Assembly: GCA_014376695.1 (NCBI GenBank)
Contig: JACMRA010000011.1
Coordinates: 1-37,563, forward strand
Direction of reading: 5' to 3'
Length of the DNA: 37,563 nt
From: Minisyncoccota bacterium
GTDB taxonomy: Bacteria; Patescibacteriota; JACMRA01
The notes beneath the pieces are model-generated. The model searched no databases. It saw nothing but the letters and a program-made list of their open reading frames with translations, and was not told where the DNA came from. The position numbers and the translations under genes were made by a program. This document shows, piece by piece, positions 7,279-15,399 of this stretch (positions are counted from its first letter, which is position 1; the number at the start of each line of letters is the position of its first letter).

Positions 7279-9408
7279 ATGACTACTCTCCTTCTGTTTC
7301 TTGATATCGAGACTAACGGCTTAAACCCAATTACCGACGAAATTATTGAAATTGCTGGAATTTTGTGTAGCTGGGACGGGACAAAGGCTAGAATTATTAG
7401 TACTTTTGATCAAACAATCGCTAATATTCAGCCGATCGATCCAATTGTCACTAAGATTACAGGGCTGACTGACCAGTTTTTGGCTAGTAGCCCTAGGGCT
7501 TTTGCTGTGCGGGACAAGTGGGCTAACTGGTTGGAGGGCCAAATCCAGGAGTGCGGCGAGCTATCCGAGTTGATTATCATCGGGCATTCGCTGATTGAAT
7601 TCGATGCCAAATTCCTCAAGTCCCAGAGCTGGTATTTACCAGAAAAAGCCAAGTACTTCGACACTTTTTACCTTTCCAAAATATTACTCCCGCAATTATC
7701 CGCCGTTAATCTCGAATCGCTAACGGTCAATCTCGAACTTAACCCGGAAGTTTTGATCAAGAGCGGAACTCTACCGTTAGACAAAATAGTTCCCCATCGA
7801 GCTTTATATGATACGGCTTGTTGCCTGGATCTTTGGCTGAAGTTGCTCGGATTTATTAGGCTTTATGATTTATCCGAGAGTGATAAAAAGTTACTCGTAG
7901 AAAACTTCGTAGGGGTCAAAATCTACGATTTGCATAGTACTACGGCTCGACCTAGTCCAATTCTAAGTCAATTACAAACAAGGCCTGAGCCCCAATTAAT
8001 TAGCTGGGCAGGTGAGACTTTGGGACTAAGTGTAGCCAAGCAAATCAACCAACAGGGCCAAGCGGAATTATTACATATCCAAACCAGCCTAGCCAAAATC
8101 CAACCCGATAATTCTAATCCTAAATGGCTTCAAATCTATCTCCAAGTCAAGCTTATGATACAGGCCAAGCTTCAATATAACTGGACAGTACATCTGCACG
8201 GGCAAAAATCTGATCACAGCTACATTCTAAATATTTGGCAATCAATTCAAAGTAGCCCCAGCCAAACCAAGTCAAACAATCCAAAGGCCCAAACTCCCAC
8301 TCTCGAGAATTTAATCTGGCAAGTCGATGAAATCGCTAATCGAACAGTTAATATGCAGGAGATGGTTTGGCTAATCGAGATAGTGGAGCGGTTTTCTAAT
8401 CCGCCAGAACTAAAATTGACCATCACCAAATTATTCAACAGCTACGATTTTTGGGTAATTAGTCTCAACCAGTTCTGGGTTAAGTCGCAGCACTACTATA
8501 ACCCCGGCTCAATGCCGATCAATCAAGAAATTATTTATAACAAGTTTGCAAGTTTGTGTGAGAATATCGAGGAGGCGCGCATCCAGATCACCAGCTATCT
8601 AAACACTTTCACAAAATCTGATATTGATACCAATTCAAGTCTTTTGGGGCTTAGCTGGCTCAATAATTGGCTACGCAATAACCCGATTGACTATAATCAG
8701 CCAGCTCGATTATCTCAAATACGCGAGTCAATCAAAATTGCCTACACCGAAGAGGGCTTTAATCTAATTCGCTCAATCAGTCAGCTATTACTTGATCAAA
8801 CCGTACAAATTCCCACATATCTAACCGCTAAGCAAGTCGAAAGTTTGATTGGATTATACCAGTTAGACCCGATAAAAGCTGTAATATTAGAACGGATTAA
8901 TTATTTGTACAAGTCGTCCAAGCTCCCAGTGGCCGGTCAACTACCAGTTGAATACGATACCCCGATACGCTGGATTGAGGGTTATCCGAGTCAGCTTGAG
9001 GACGAATACGATGACTACCTCAACAATCGAAGACACGGCCGCCCTAGAATTTGGCTGTGCAATACCAACAGCACACTCACCAAAGTCGCAAATATCCTCG
9101 AAAAAATTGCCACCGACCGAAATTCTTATAATATAGTTGGCCTGACGGGGAGTATTACAAAAATTAGTTCCAAGATCCGATCTGGCTTTGATGGGATAGC
9201 TGTTATCAAGCAGACGGATATTTATATGCTCAAGAATTTGATTGAGATAGATTGGGATTCAATTTCGATTATTGGCAATTACCATAGTTTTGTCAGTCCA
9301 GTATTCGATTATATCAATCAATCAATCAACGAGAACAAAAAATTACAGCTAACCCAACTCCAGAACAACAGTCTCAAGAATCAGCTAATAGTTAGCCTTC
9401 AGAAGTAG
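7279..9408 (+). CDS. DnaQ-type 3'-5' exonuclease with large, DinG-like degenerate C-terminal region
   Basis: The N-terminal ~190 residues form a DEDDh exonuclease: LFLDIETNG (Asp and Glu), GHSLIEFDAKFL (Asp), and PHRALYDTACCLDLW (His and Asp). The next ~480 residues have no recognised domain, no Walker A and no DEAH box, yet the last ~130 (GRPRIWLCNTNSTLTKVANIL ... SGFDGIAVIKQTDIY ... SISIIGNYHSFVSPVFDYI) follow the order of the DinG/XPD helicase C-terminal lobe (LFTSY-like strand, 'F..G.aV' segment, 'viI.klPF..P.dP'). Firmicute DinG is a DnaQ-helicase fusion, so this may be an inactivated relative. The open frame extends to a TTG at 7243, but that TTG is part of a TTGACA-like promoter; ATG 7279 (MTTLLLFLDIETNG) is preferred. 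Confidence 0.82.
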   Translation: MTTLLLFLDIETNGLNPITDEIIEIAGILCSWDGTKARIISTFDQTIANIQPIDPIVTKITGLTDQFLASSPRAFAVRDKWANWLEGQIQECGELSELIIIGHSLIEFDAKFLKSQSWYLPEKAKYFDTFYLSKILLPQLSAVNLESLTVNLELNPEVLIKSGTLPLDKIVPHRALYDTACCLDLWLKLLGFIRLYDLSESDKKLLVENFVGVKIYDLHSTTARPSPILSQLQTRPEPQLISWAGETLGLSVAKQINQQGQAELLHIQTSLAKIQPDNSNPKWLQIYLQVKLMIQAKLQYNWTVHLHGQKSDHSYILNIWQSIQSSPSQTKSNNPKAQTPTLENLIWQVDEIANRTVNMQEMVWLIEIVERFSNPPELKLTITKLFNSYDFWVISLNQFWVKSQHYYNPGSMPINQEIIYNKFASLCENIEEARIQITSYLNTFTKSDIDTNSSLLGLSWLNNWLRNNPIDYNQPARLSQIRESIKIAYTEEGFNLIRSISQLLLDQTVQIPTYLTAKQVESLIGLYQLDPIKAVILERINYLYKSSKLPVAGQLPVEYDTPIRWIEGYPSQLEDEYDDYLNNRRHGRPRIWLCNTNSTLTKVANILEKIATDRNSYNIVGLTGSITKISSKIRSGFDGIAVIKQTDIYMLKNLIEIDWDSISIIGNYHSFVSPVFDYINQSINENKKLQLTQLQNNSLKNQLIVSLQK

Positions 9409-9453
9409 TTGGCTAGGAGTCGCATTGCTCGCACGGCTCTATTTTAGGCCGTA

Positions 9454-10581
9454 TTATTTGTTTTCTTGCCTAACGCTTTCTAGGAGTTCTTTTTGGGCTT
9501 TGGATAGGCTTGTGGGCATCTGAATCTTGATTTTGAGGTGATGATCACCCTTAACATTAGAATTGGACAGCTTAGGCATACCGTGGTCCCGCAGTCTTAG
9601 CTCCTTGCTTGGGTCGGTTAGGGCTGGGATTTTTATCTCGACCACTCCCCAGACGGTTTCGATTTTGGCGTTAGTACCGAGCAGTAAATCTATGTAATTG
9701 ATTTCAACACTGGAGTAAATATCCATACCTTCTCGTTTGAGTTTCTTGTCTTCTTTTACGTTAATTAAGACATACAGATCTCCTGGATCGCTGCCGTGAT
9801 AACCGGCTTCACCTTTGTTTGGTACTTTGAGTCTTTGACCTGAACTAATTCCAACAGGGATATCAAGATTGATTTCTTCGACAGTTTCCTCAAATCCTTT
9901 GCCGTGACAGATTTGGCAGACCTTATCAAAAGTTTCGCCGTTGCCGTTACATGTTGGACAGACAATTTCTTGCTGAACTGTCCCAAAAATGGTTTGGACT
10001 CTTTGATAGACTGTTTTTCTCCCGTGGCAGGTAGGGCATTGCTTGCGACTAGAACCGACTTCGTAGCCTTTGCCTTTGCAGGCGTTGCAATTGACTTTGT
10101 GCTTATGCTTGAATACTTTGGCGACACCTTTGGCCGCCTCTTGGAGAGTTACATTGAGTTCCACTTCTAAGTCGACACCTTTTTTTCGGGTTCGATTTGC
10201 TTGGCCTTGACCAAAGCCACCAGCAGAACCGCCAAATGGATTACCGCCAAAGAAAGTCTCAAACATCTCTTCAACACCACCAAAGTCCATATTGCCAAAG
10301 TTAAAATTACCCTGCCCAAAGTCCTGAAAACCGCCACCAGCACCAGCTGACCCGCCAAATGGATTGCTACCGCTTGAGCCGAATTGATCGTATTGGGATC
10401 GTTTTTGGGCGTTACCTAGGACTTCGTAGGCGGCGTTAATTTCTTTGAATTTGGCTTCGGAGGCCTTGTCGCCGTGATTCTTGTCGGGATGGTGTTCGTG
10501 AGCTAATTTGCGGTAGGCTTTTTTGATTTCGTCGGCGGTCGCGTTCTTGTCCACGCCTAATAGAGAGTAATAATTGGCCAT
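9454..10581 (-). CDS. dnaJ: chaperone DnaJ
   Basis: Hsp40 co-chaperone that stimulates DnaK ATPase and binds unfolded clients. 375 aa, full length. J domain at 3-68 with HPD at 31-33; Gly/Phe-rich linker at about 70-130 (GGSAGAGGGFQDFGQGNF and repeats); four zinc-binding motifs CNACKGKG, CPTCHGRK, CPTCNGNG, CQICHGKG; then the beta-rich client-binding domains containing LDIPVGISSGQRLKVPNKGE and GDLYVLINV. The second zinc motif ends in Lys rather than Gly, a minor deviation. No CIRCE element is visible. dnaK and grpE are not adjacent. A TTGACA/CTTAAT promoter lies upstream. Confidence 0.96.
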   Translation of the reverse strand: MANYYSLLGVDKNATADEIKKAYRKLAHEHHPDKNHGDKASEAKFKEINAAYEVLGNAQKRSQYDQFGSSGSNPFGGSAGAGGGFQDFGQGNFNFGNMDFGGVEEMFETFFGGNPFGGSAGGFGQGQANRTRKKGVDLEVELNVTLQEAAKGVAKVFKHKHKVNCNACKGKGYEVGSSRKQCPTCHGRKTVYQRVQTIFGTVQQEIVCPTCNGNGETFDKVCQICHGKGFEETVEEINLDIPVGISSGQRLKVPNKGEAGYHGSDPGDLYVLINVKEDKKLKREGMDIYSSVEINYIDLLLGTNAKIETVWGVVEIKIPALTDPSKELRLRDHGMPKLSNSNVKGDHHLKIKIQMPTSLSKAQKELLESVRQENK

Positions 10582-10607
10582 ATGTTAGTACAGGTTAAAT
10601 TAGCAAA

Positions 10608-10636
10608 ATTAAGACCAACTTGCCAGAATTTGTCAA
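10608..10636 (-). promoter_or_regulatory. promoter of dnaJ
   Basis: Minus-strand TTGACA (10631-10636) and CTTAAT (10608-10613) with a 17-nt spacer; leader of about 20 nt before the dnaJ ATG. Confidence 0.5.
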
Positions 10637-10658
10637 TTTAGGCTGTTTTATTAGGTGG

Positions 10659-12335
10659 CTATGGTTTGTAGCTATTAAGGAATCTATCATATTCATCATG
10701 ATCATCAACAAACAGAACTTCAACTTGACCGCCACCGCTATCTCTGGCAACTAGCCGCCAACTATATGATAATCTAACGCAGAATAGATCTTGGCATTTG
10801 CCGTTTTGGGGTTTTTTTATATAATCTTTGGCTAGCCCATATGTACTTATACCTACTTTATCGCTTAACAGCGTTGCCATTAAGTTGCATTCAGGATTCT
10901 TTATTTGGATTTTGTTAACGATTGCCAGGAATTTTCTTAGGTTTTTTAATTCCTGAGGAGGTAAAAAATTAGGTACTTGATTCTTGTTACATTTTAACCA
11001 TTGAGGATACTTACCCAAAAGCTCTTTTGCTGTGGCTACCTCTTGGGGTATCGCCCGTGGCTGGAGTACAATCGAACTCGCGATGCAAACTACGCCTGGA
11101 AGAACAGATTGATTCTGAATGTCATTTATTATACTCATAATTTCATCCATAAACCCTTTAAGCCAAAATATATTTTGAGCAATTTTGAATATTGCAGGAT
11201 TTTGTGACTGGTGGTCTTGGTTTTCCAAGCTTAATCCTAATTCTGTTGCAATTGCCAGTAAATCACCATTGGCCCCCGCTTCCGCAAATAAATCTTCTAC
11301 CTCAATAAAAGCTTTGGCCATCTTAATACTAATTCTCTGTTTGGGCCGAGCTTGTAATATGCCTTGGATACGATGATAAGTCTTCAATTCGCTTTGATTT
11401 ACAGGTGTCCTGGCTACGGCTAAAGCGGCAAGGTCGATAAGTTGCTGGTTTATAGCCCCAGGGATATTGCTAATATTGTAATCCAGCTTATCTGAAGCTT
11501 CGTCGATGATAGTGAATAGTGCGGCTAATATTGTATAGAGGGTTTCATCAATATCAAATGGCTTCTCTCGTAGAGCATTCATAATATTATCTTGCAATTC
11601 GAATGGTATTTTCAAAATATCCCGCTGTGTAATCCCTTCGATTGTGTTTAGTAGACAATATAATTGATGCCAAAAAATAAATTGAACCGATTGCTCATAT
11701 TTTGGCGAGCAAAATGCGTGAAACTCCTTAGAATTTCGAGCGAGATAAGCATTTGTTTTTTCACTTACTGCCGCAATGCATACATGTATGTTAAGAATGC
11801 CAAAGAGCAAAAAATCCCCGTCAATAGTTCCTTGAATAAGTTCGGTTTCATAATGCTCATTAATAAGTACTAAAGCTTTATTAACCACCTTAATTATCTC
11901 ATTTAACTCTCGATCAACCTGCCTGGAAATATACCTTCCAGGAGTGCATTTAGAGGCCTCTGTCAAAGACTCCAAAAGAAAATTTAAAGTGGCCTTGACT
12001 TGATAAAAAGTTTCGGGTGTCACTTCTAATTCTTTTATACTATTTTGTGAGTCTAGAAAATTTATACGAATTAGGGAGTTTACAATTTTGGCGGCCATTG
12101 CGCCGAGGTTGGTATAATAATCTAGTTCTTTTAATTTCAGGGATGCTCTGAAAGGGTGTAATTCAGACCATCTTTGAGCAATCACCCAAACTAGATATTT
12201 AGGTAAATTTTTGACTGTAACTTCCTCTACCCAGCCTTGTATACAATATTTTTGACGGTATTGTCCTTGTTTTCCCGGGAATCTAAAGCCCCTTTCTCTC
12301 GAGGGTCCAGATTTCGCTTCTCTTTCCTCTTGCAT
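10659..12335 (-). CDS. large orphan protein with RelE/ParE-like C-terminal domain
   Basis: I do not recognise the first ~470 residues: a soluble, mostly helical protein with a basic N-terminus (MQEEREAKSGPSRERG). The last ~85 residues look like a RelE/ParE/HigB-fold toxin: 'LKNLRKFLAIVNKIQ' helix, 'KPQNGKCQDLFCVRLSYSWRLVA' (the G-x-x-x-x-x-R-L-s-x-x-x-R-L strand pair) and 'QVEVLFVDDHDEYDRFL', matching the usual 'v.v..vghhd.Y' end. No antitoxin-like gene is adjacent. The frame extends to a TTG at 12422, but the upstream terminator at 12407-12431 lies across that region, so ATG 12335 is preferred (558 aa). This is one of three starts in the window without T at -1. Confidence 0.8.
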   Translation of the reverse strand: MQEEREAKSGPSRERGFRFPGKQGQYRQKYCIQGWVEEVTVKNLPKYLVWVIAQRWSELHPFRASLKLKELDYYTNLGAMAAKIVNSLIRINFLDSQNSIKELEVTPETFYQVKATLNFLLESLTEASKCTPGRYISRQVDRELNEIIKVVNKALVLINEHYETELIQGTIDGDFLLFGILNIHVCIAAVSEKTNAYLARNSKEFHAFCSPKYEQSVQFIFWHQLYCLLNTIEGITQRDILKIPFELQDNIMNALREKPFDIDETLYTILAALFTIIDEASDKLDYNISNIPGAINQQLIDLAALAVARTPVNQSELKTYHRIQGILQARPKQRISIKMAKAFIEVEDLFAEAGANGDLLAIATELGLSLENQDHQSQNPAIFKIAQNIFWLKGFMDEIMSIINDIQNQSVLPGVVCIASSIVLQPRAIPQEVATAKELLGKYPQWLKCNKNQVPNFLPPQELKNLRKFLAIVNKIQIKNPECNLMATLLSDKVGISTYGLAKDYIKKPQNGKCQDLFCVRLSYSWRLVARDSGGGQVEVLFVDDHDEYDRFLNSYKP

Positions 12336-12362
12336 GGTAAATTGTTTATTTATTCCTACTAT

Positions 12363-12397
12363 TTGAGAACAATCAATTCTTGTCCAAAAATTCTCAA
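12363..12397 (-). repeat. inverted repeat upstream of the RelE-like fusion gene
   Basis: TTGAGAA and TTCTCAA arms (7 bp, perfect) separated by 21 nt, just upstream of ATG 12335 and overlapping a possible TTGATT/ATAAAT promoter. It could be an operator; an RNA hairpin is the alternative. Confidence 0.3.
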
Positions 12398-12406
12398 AAC
12401 CGCCCC

Positions 12407-12431
12407 AAAAAAAATCCTGCAACTAGTGCAG
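12407..12431 (-). terminator. intrinsic terminator after the SH3b protein gene
   Basis: Minus-strand hairpin CTGCA-ACTAG/loop-TGCAG (5-bp stem) followed two bases later by eight T. It lies 33 nt after the stop of the 12465-13076 gene and in its direction. Confidence 0.6.
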
Positions 12432-12464
12432 AAAATTAATTATTTTTCGAGTAAACGGGTTGAT

Positions 12465-13076
12465 TTACTTAGACAAACTAAAGGCTAGATTGTTCTCGAC
12501 GACCCATCCTTTGGTACCATCTTCGAATTCCACGAAGTACCAGGTGTATTTGCCAAGTTGGCATTTGTCGTTTGAGGCTGGGGCTATATTGACCGTTCCC
12601 TTGACGTTCCAAGGCTTATAGTTGGCAACTGTATCTCCACAGGGAGTTTTGCGGAAGTTGACTCCTGCGTAACCTGTGTTCCCATTGATAGAGGTTGTGA
12701 CGTATTTACCTTTTTGGGTTGTTGGGATTAGATTAGTTTCAACCACCTTAGAGGAAGAGCTAGATACTGCACTTGCAGAGCTTGAGTTAGATGTCGAGCT
12801 AGATGATGAGCTAGAGGACGAACTAGAACTAGATTGACTAGATGCTACGCTTGCGGAGCTTGAAATTGTAGATTTAGAGCCGCTAGACATTGAGCTGGAT
12901 GCCGATGACATCATAGCTGTGGCTTGTGAACTGGATGAGGCGGATTGAGTGACCTTATTAGCGTTTGCTTGTTCGAGGAAAGGTGAAAATAGTAGTACCC
13001 AAACCAATAACATAACACCGAGGAGCGCAAGTATCAACCAGAAAAATTTATTTAGGAAAGTTAGTGTGTTTTGCAT
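12465..13076 (-). CDS. membrane-anchored Ser-rich protein with C-terminal SH3b domain
   Basis: 203 aa. N-terminal transmembrane helix at about 10-34 (inside N-terminus, no clear cleavage site), then a low-complexity Ser/Ala/Thr spacer (about 42-112, with long poly-Ser runs), then a ~85-residue bacterial SH3 domain: VNFRKTPCGDTVANY (the canonical 'lNVRsgPs' start), then TWYFVEFEDGTKGWVVENNL, the typical 'W..V....G..GWV...yL' end. Two Cys (in TPCGD and DKCQL) may form a disulphide. SH3b domains usually bind peptidoglycan, so this probably links the membrane to the wall. It has its own promoter and terminator. Confidence 0.85.
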   Translation of the reverse strand: MQNTLTFLNKFFWLILALLGVMLLVWVLLFSPFLEQANANKVTQSASSSSQATAMMSSASSSMSSGSKSTISSSASVASSQSSSSSSSSSSSSSTSNSSSASAVSSSSSKVVETNLIPTTQKGKYVTTSINGNTGYAGVNFRKTPCGDTVANYKPWNVKGTVNIAPASNDKCQLGKYTWYFVEFEDGTKGWVVENNLAFSLSK

Positions 13077-13155
13077 AACAAAATCTGAATCATTAAAAAT
13101 ATTTGAACTGAAATAATCAGTACTATGTATTTGAAATGTAATAAGTTTTTTGTCA

Positions 13156-13185
13156 ATTATATCCTTGCTCGTGGCAAGTTATCAA
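13156..13185 (-). promoter_or_regulatory. promoter of the SH3b protein gene
   Basis: Minus-strand TTGATA (13180-13185) and TATAAT (13156-13161) with an 18-nt spacer, which itself contains the inverted repeat TTGC-CACGA-GCAA. The predicted leader is about 75 nt. A second TTGACA overlaps the -10 box but has no good -10 of its own. Confidence 0.5.
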
Positions 13186-13187
13186 TG

Positions 13188-14000
13188 CTAAAGCTGTCTC
13201 ATAATCACTTCAAAGTCGGGCCAGCTGTGAGTTTGCCCTTTGTTGCTTAGTTCGGTAAAGGTCTTATCAGGAGATTTAAAGGCCTTAAAAAGTTTTTGAC
13301 CCTCGCCAAATGGTATTGTGGTGTCCCCAGGATAGGCGAATTGCCTTAGTGGGATAGTCACTTCGCGAGCGTTGGATTCGGAATTAAATATTCCCCCAGT
13401 AAAAATACAAAATGGCCCGTAGCTTCTAATACACATAGATTGAACGCTACTAAAGGTATTGATAAGCACCAGTTGCTTGGCTTTTGGTTTGGATTTGGCA
13501 AGGTAGGTTGCAGGACTGCCGCCTAGAGAATGGCCCAAAATTGTGATTTTACTCTCAGGTATACCTTTGGCAACCAACCAGTCATAAGTTGCAACAGCCG
13601 TAGCATAGACATTTTCAACATCGGGTTTGCCCTCCGATTCGGAATATCCTGGATAAGCTGGACTGATTACATTAAATCTGGCAGTCAGGGCCGGATAAAA
13701 ATTGAGCAGTCGGCCCGCGTTTCCGTGGAGATATATTAGATACTGGTCTGTCTTAGGGTTTTGCATTTCCCAGATAGAATAATTGGTTGTAACTCCGCTG
13801 GATGTAACCTGATTCCAGCTTTGGTTATAAACTAGGCTTGGAGATTTTGGAACCGAAGGCCAGCTAACTTGATTGAGAAAAACTAGGCTTGCAGCCTGTC
13901 CCGCAAGATAAAATGAGATAAGTAACCAAATGGCAACAGTGGCGATAAGAGAGCCTAAAGACCATTTTAGAAATGTGATTGATTGGACGCTAGAGATCAT
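13188..14000 (-). CDS. membrane-anchored alpha/beta hydrolase
   Basis: 270 aa from ATG 14000. One N-terminal transmembrane helix, then an alpha/beta-hydrolase fold of the BEM46/ABHD13 type: YLHGNAG (oxyanion-hole strand), SPAYPGYSESEG, nucleophile elbow GHSLGG, acid residue in YPGDTTIPF and the catalytic His in GQTHSW. Such proteins are esterases or lipases of unknown substrate; the anchor places the domain outside the membrane. A TTG at 14033 would add 11 residues, but it lies inside the upstream gene's terminator hairpin, so the ATG with T at -1 is preferred. The gene ends 2 nt before the promoter of the SH3b gene. Confidence 0.86.
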   Translation of the reverse strand: MISSVQSITFLKWSLGSLIATVAIWLLISFYLAGQAASLVFLNQVSWPSVPKSPSLVYNQSWNQVTSSGVTTNYSIWEMQNPKTDQYLIYLHGNAGRLLNFYPALTARFNVISPAYPGYSESEGKPDVENVYATAVATYDWLVAKGIPESKITILGHSLGGSPATYLAKSKPKAKQLVLINTFSSVQSMCIRSYGPFCIFTGGIFNSESNAREVTIPLRQFAYPGDTTIPFGEGQKLFKAFKSPDKTFTELSNKGQTHSWPDFEVIMRQL

Positions 14001-14019
14001 AAAGAATATTAATTTAGAT

Positions 14020-14041
14020 AAAAAAAACTCCAAAAGGAGTT
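14020..14041 (-). terminator. intrinsic terminator after the 14058-14537 gene
   Basis: Minus-strand AACTCC-TTTT-GGAGTT (6-bp stem, 4-nt loop) followed directly by eight T. It is well formed and placed 17 nt after the stop codon. Confidence 0.75.
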
Positions 14042-14057
14042 AATGAGGGCAGTGTTT

Positions 14058-14537
14058 TTAATCACTGGTGGATGGAAGGCTATCGTTGTACTTATTGAGA
14101 TTCACACAGTAAGCGATGTGCAAACCTAGAATTAGTAGACTTGGCATCAACCAAACCAGTGTAAATGGGAACCATTTGATAAAGTTTCGCGGGTCAAACA
14201 TAGAGTTGCCAACAACACTAACAAAGGTTGGGAATAGGAAATAGACTACGCCAAGTACCATAATCAAGCCCACGTTGTTTAAGACCTTTTTTTTGGTGAT
14301 AATTTCGGGGACGCTGTTAAGGATAAATAAGAGTAATATCCCAAGAGTTAGACCAACAAAAGCCCCGACAGACCCAAATAGCCATTTACCAATCTCGGCC
14401 GGATTTTCGGTTATATTAGAGTAGCTAGCCAATTTATACAAAAAGTCGCCTATGTTAAAAGTAACCCAAAGGACAACCCAGACTGTGAAAAATGCTCGAT
14501 ATCCTGATTCAAATTTTTTACTATATTCGTGAAACAT
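14058..14537 (-). CDS. four-helix membrane protein, unknown function
   Basis: 159 aa with about four transmembrane helices (near 15-35, 50-72, 88-112, 120-145) and a short hydrophilic C-terminus (NLNKYNDSLPSTSD). I see no family motif. It is followed by a strong terminator and preceded, on the same strand, by two small paralogous membrane proteins. The start codon sits in an AT-rich context (TAATATAATATATG) with no Shine-Dalgarno. A function in the envelope is all that can be inferred. Confidence 0.72.
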   Translation of the reverse strand: MFHEYSKKFESGYRAFFTVWVVLWVTFNIGDFLYKLASYSNITENPAEIGKWLFGSVGAFVGLTLGILLLFILNSVPEIITKKKVLNNVGLIMVLGVVYFLFPTFVSVVGNSMFDPRNFIKWFPFTLVWLMPSLLILGLHIAYCVNLNKYNDSLPSTSD

Positions 14538-14608
14538 ATATTATATTAATTTATTACTAATTATTAGATTAAGTTATAGCATGATTAAATTTTTTTGTCT
14601 AGAAAGTT

Positions 14609-14920
14609 CTACTTATAATCCTTCATCCCCAAGCCGAAGGCTGCGAAACCAAAAATATAATAAACTAAGTTATGAAAGAAGCTTAAATCTCGCTGCAAAA
14701 AAATCATAAAGCTATTTGGAACAGCCAAAACAGCCAATCCTATCACCACAGTTGTAAGTGTCATAGCCCCAAGTATTTTGCCGAAGTGGCTAATAGTCCT
14801 CACGACAAAAGACCAATTAAATTGAATTTCAACTTGAATCAGTCCGTTAAAAATATGTGCAAACAGCCCGATTAAGCAGCCGACCAAAGAATAGAAAAAA
14901 CACGAAATTATAAAAGTCAT
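14609..14920 (-). CDS. small membrane protein, tandem paralogue B
   Basis: 103 aa from ATG 14920 (a longer frame to 14986 exists, but alignment with its neighbour fixes the start at MTFIISCFFYSLVG). It has three hydrophobic helices. It is clearly related along its whole length to the 14987-15292 product: both have MTF-C-FYS--GC--G-FAHIFNGL-Q--IQF-W, then RT---FG--L-MTL/MSLAT, then FAAF--G-K. Identity is roughly half by eye. It is probably co-transcribed with that gene (66-nt gap). The family is unknown to me. Confidence 0.75.
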   Translation of the reverse strand: MTFIISCFFYSLVGCLIGLFAHIFNGLIQVEIQFNWSFVVRTISHFGKILGAMTLTTVVIGLAVLAVPNSFMIFLQRDLSFFHNLVYYIFGFAAFGLGMKDYK

Positions 14921-14986
14921 ATAAAAAATTATTTTGTTATTATACTTGATTTTAGCATTGATAATCGCAACTGTCAACGAGCGCAC

Positions 14987-15292
14987 TTAGTTCTTGAGAC
15001 CAAAGTCAAAGGCTGCAAAAGCCAAGAGATAAAAAACCAGTTGCCGAAAAAACATAGTATCGGTTCCCAATATGGCCAAAAAACTATCCGGGACAAACAG
15101 AATTAAGATGGCTGTAATTAGGGTTGCAAGTGACATAACACTTAGCACACGGCCAAAACCCCGTACGGTCCTCAAAATGTATTGCCAATCAAATTGAATC
15201 TGAGATTGAACCAACCCATTAAAAATATGGGCAAAAAAACCAGTAACACAACCGATAAACGAATAAAATAGACAGGCTAAAACAAAAGTCAT
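14987..15292 (-). CDS. small membrane protein, tandem paralogue A
   Basis: 101 aa, three hydrophobic helices (about 3-24, 45-72, 80-97). Paralogue of the next gene downstream, starting with the same MTF--ACLFYS-IGC motif and sharing FAHIFNGLVQSQIQFDW. It is first in the transcript: a near-consensus promoter lies 19 nt upstream. No known domain. The pair arose by tandem duplication and then diverged; they could form a heteromeric membrane complex. Confidence 0.76.
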   Translation of the reverse strand: MTFVLACLFYSFIGCVTGFFAHIFNGLVQSQIQFDWQYILRTVRGFGRVLSVMSLATLITAILILFVPDSFLAILGTDTMFFRQLVFYLLAFAAFDFGLKN

Positions 15293-15310
15293 ATAAGATT
15301 TAATAGGCTA

Positions 15311-15339
15311 ATGATAGCCCGTTTTGGGTGTGATGTCAA
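15311..15339 (-). promoter_or_regulatory. promoter of the paralogous membrane protein pair
   Basis: Minus-strand TTGACA (15334-15339) and TATCAT (15311-15316), 17-nt spacer. A GGCTA-ATGA-TAGCC hairpin overlaps the -10 box. Predicted leader about 12 nt. Confidence 0.65.
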
Positions 15340-15363
15340 TATTCGGTTCCCAAGACTGGAACC

Positions 15364-15392
15364 TTGACCAAAAGTTGAGTAGAGTTTATAAA
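15364..15392 (+). promoter_or_regulatory. promoter of pnp (leaderless)
   Basis: TTGACC (15364-15369) and TATAAA (15387-15392), 17-nt spacer. Only 7 nt separate the -10 box from the ATG at 15400, so transcription should start at or next to the A of the start codon. Confidence 0.6.
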
Positions 15393-15399
15393 CTACTAT

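Noticed and set aside
9765-10127. A 120-residue Lys/Ala/Ser-rich open frame on the minus strand inside dnaJ
   Set aside because: It overlaps the well-conserved dnaJ zinc-finger region in another frame, has no motif and no initiation context; it is a shadow frame.
12336-12422. N-terminal extension of the RelE-like fusion protein to TTG 12422
   Set aside because: The extension overlaps the upstream gene's terminator hairpin and T run and encodes an unlikely Phe/Trp-rich segment.
12700-12960. Repeat-like AGC/TCT-rich DNA in the SH3b gene as a tandem repeat or mobile element
   Set aside because: It is simply the codons of the poly-Ser spacer.
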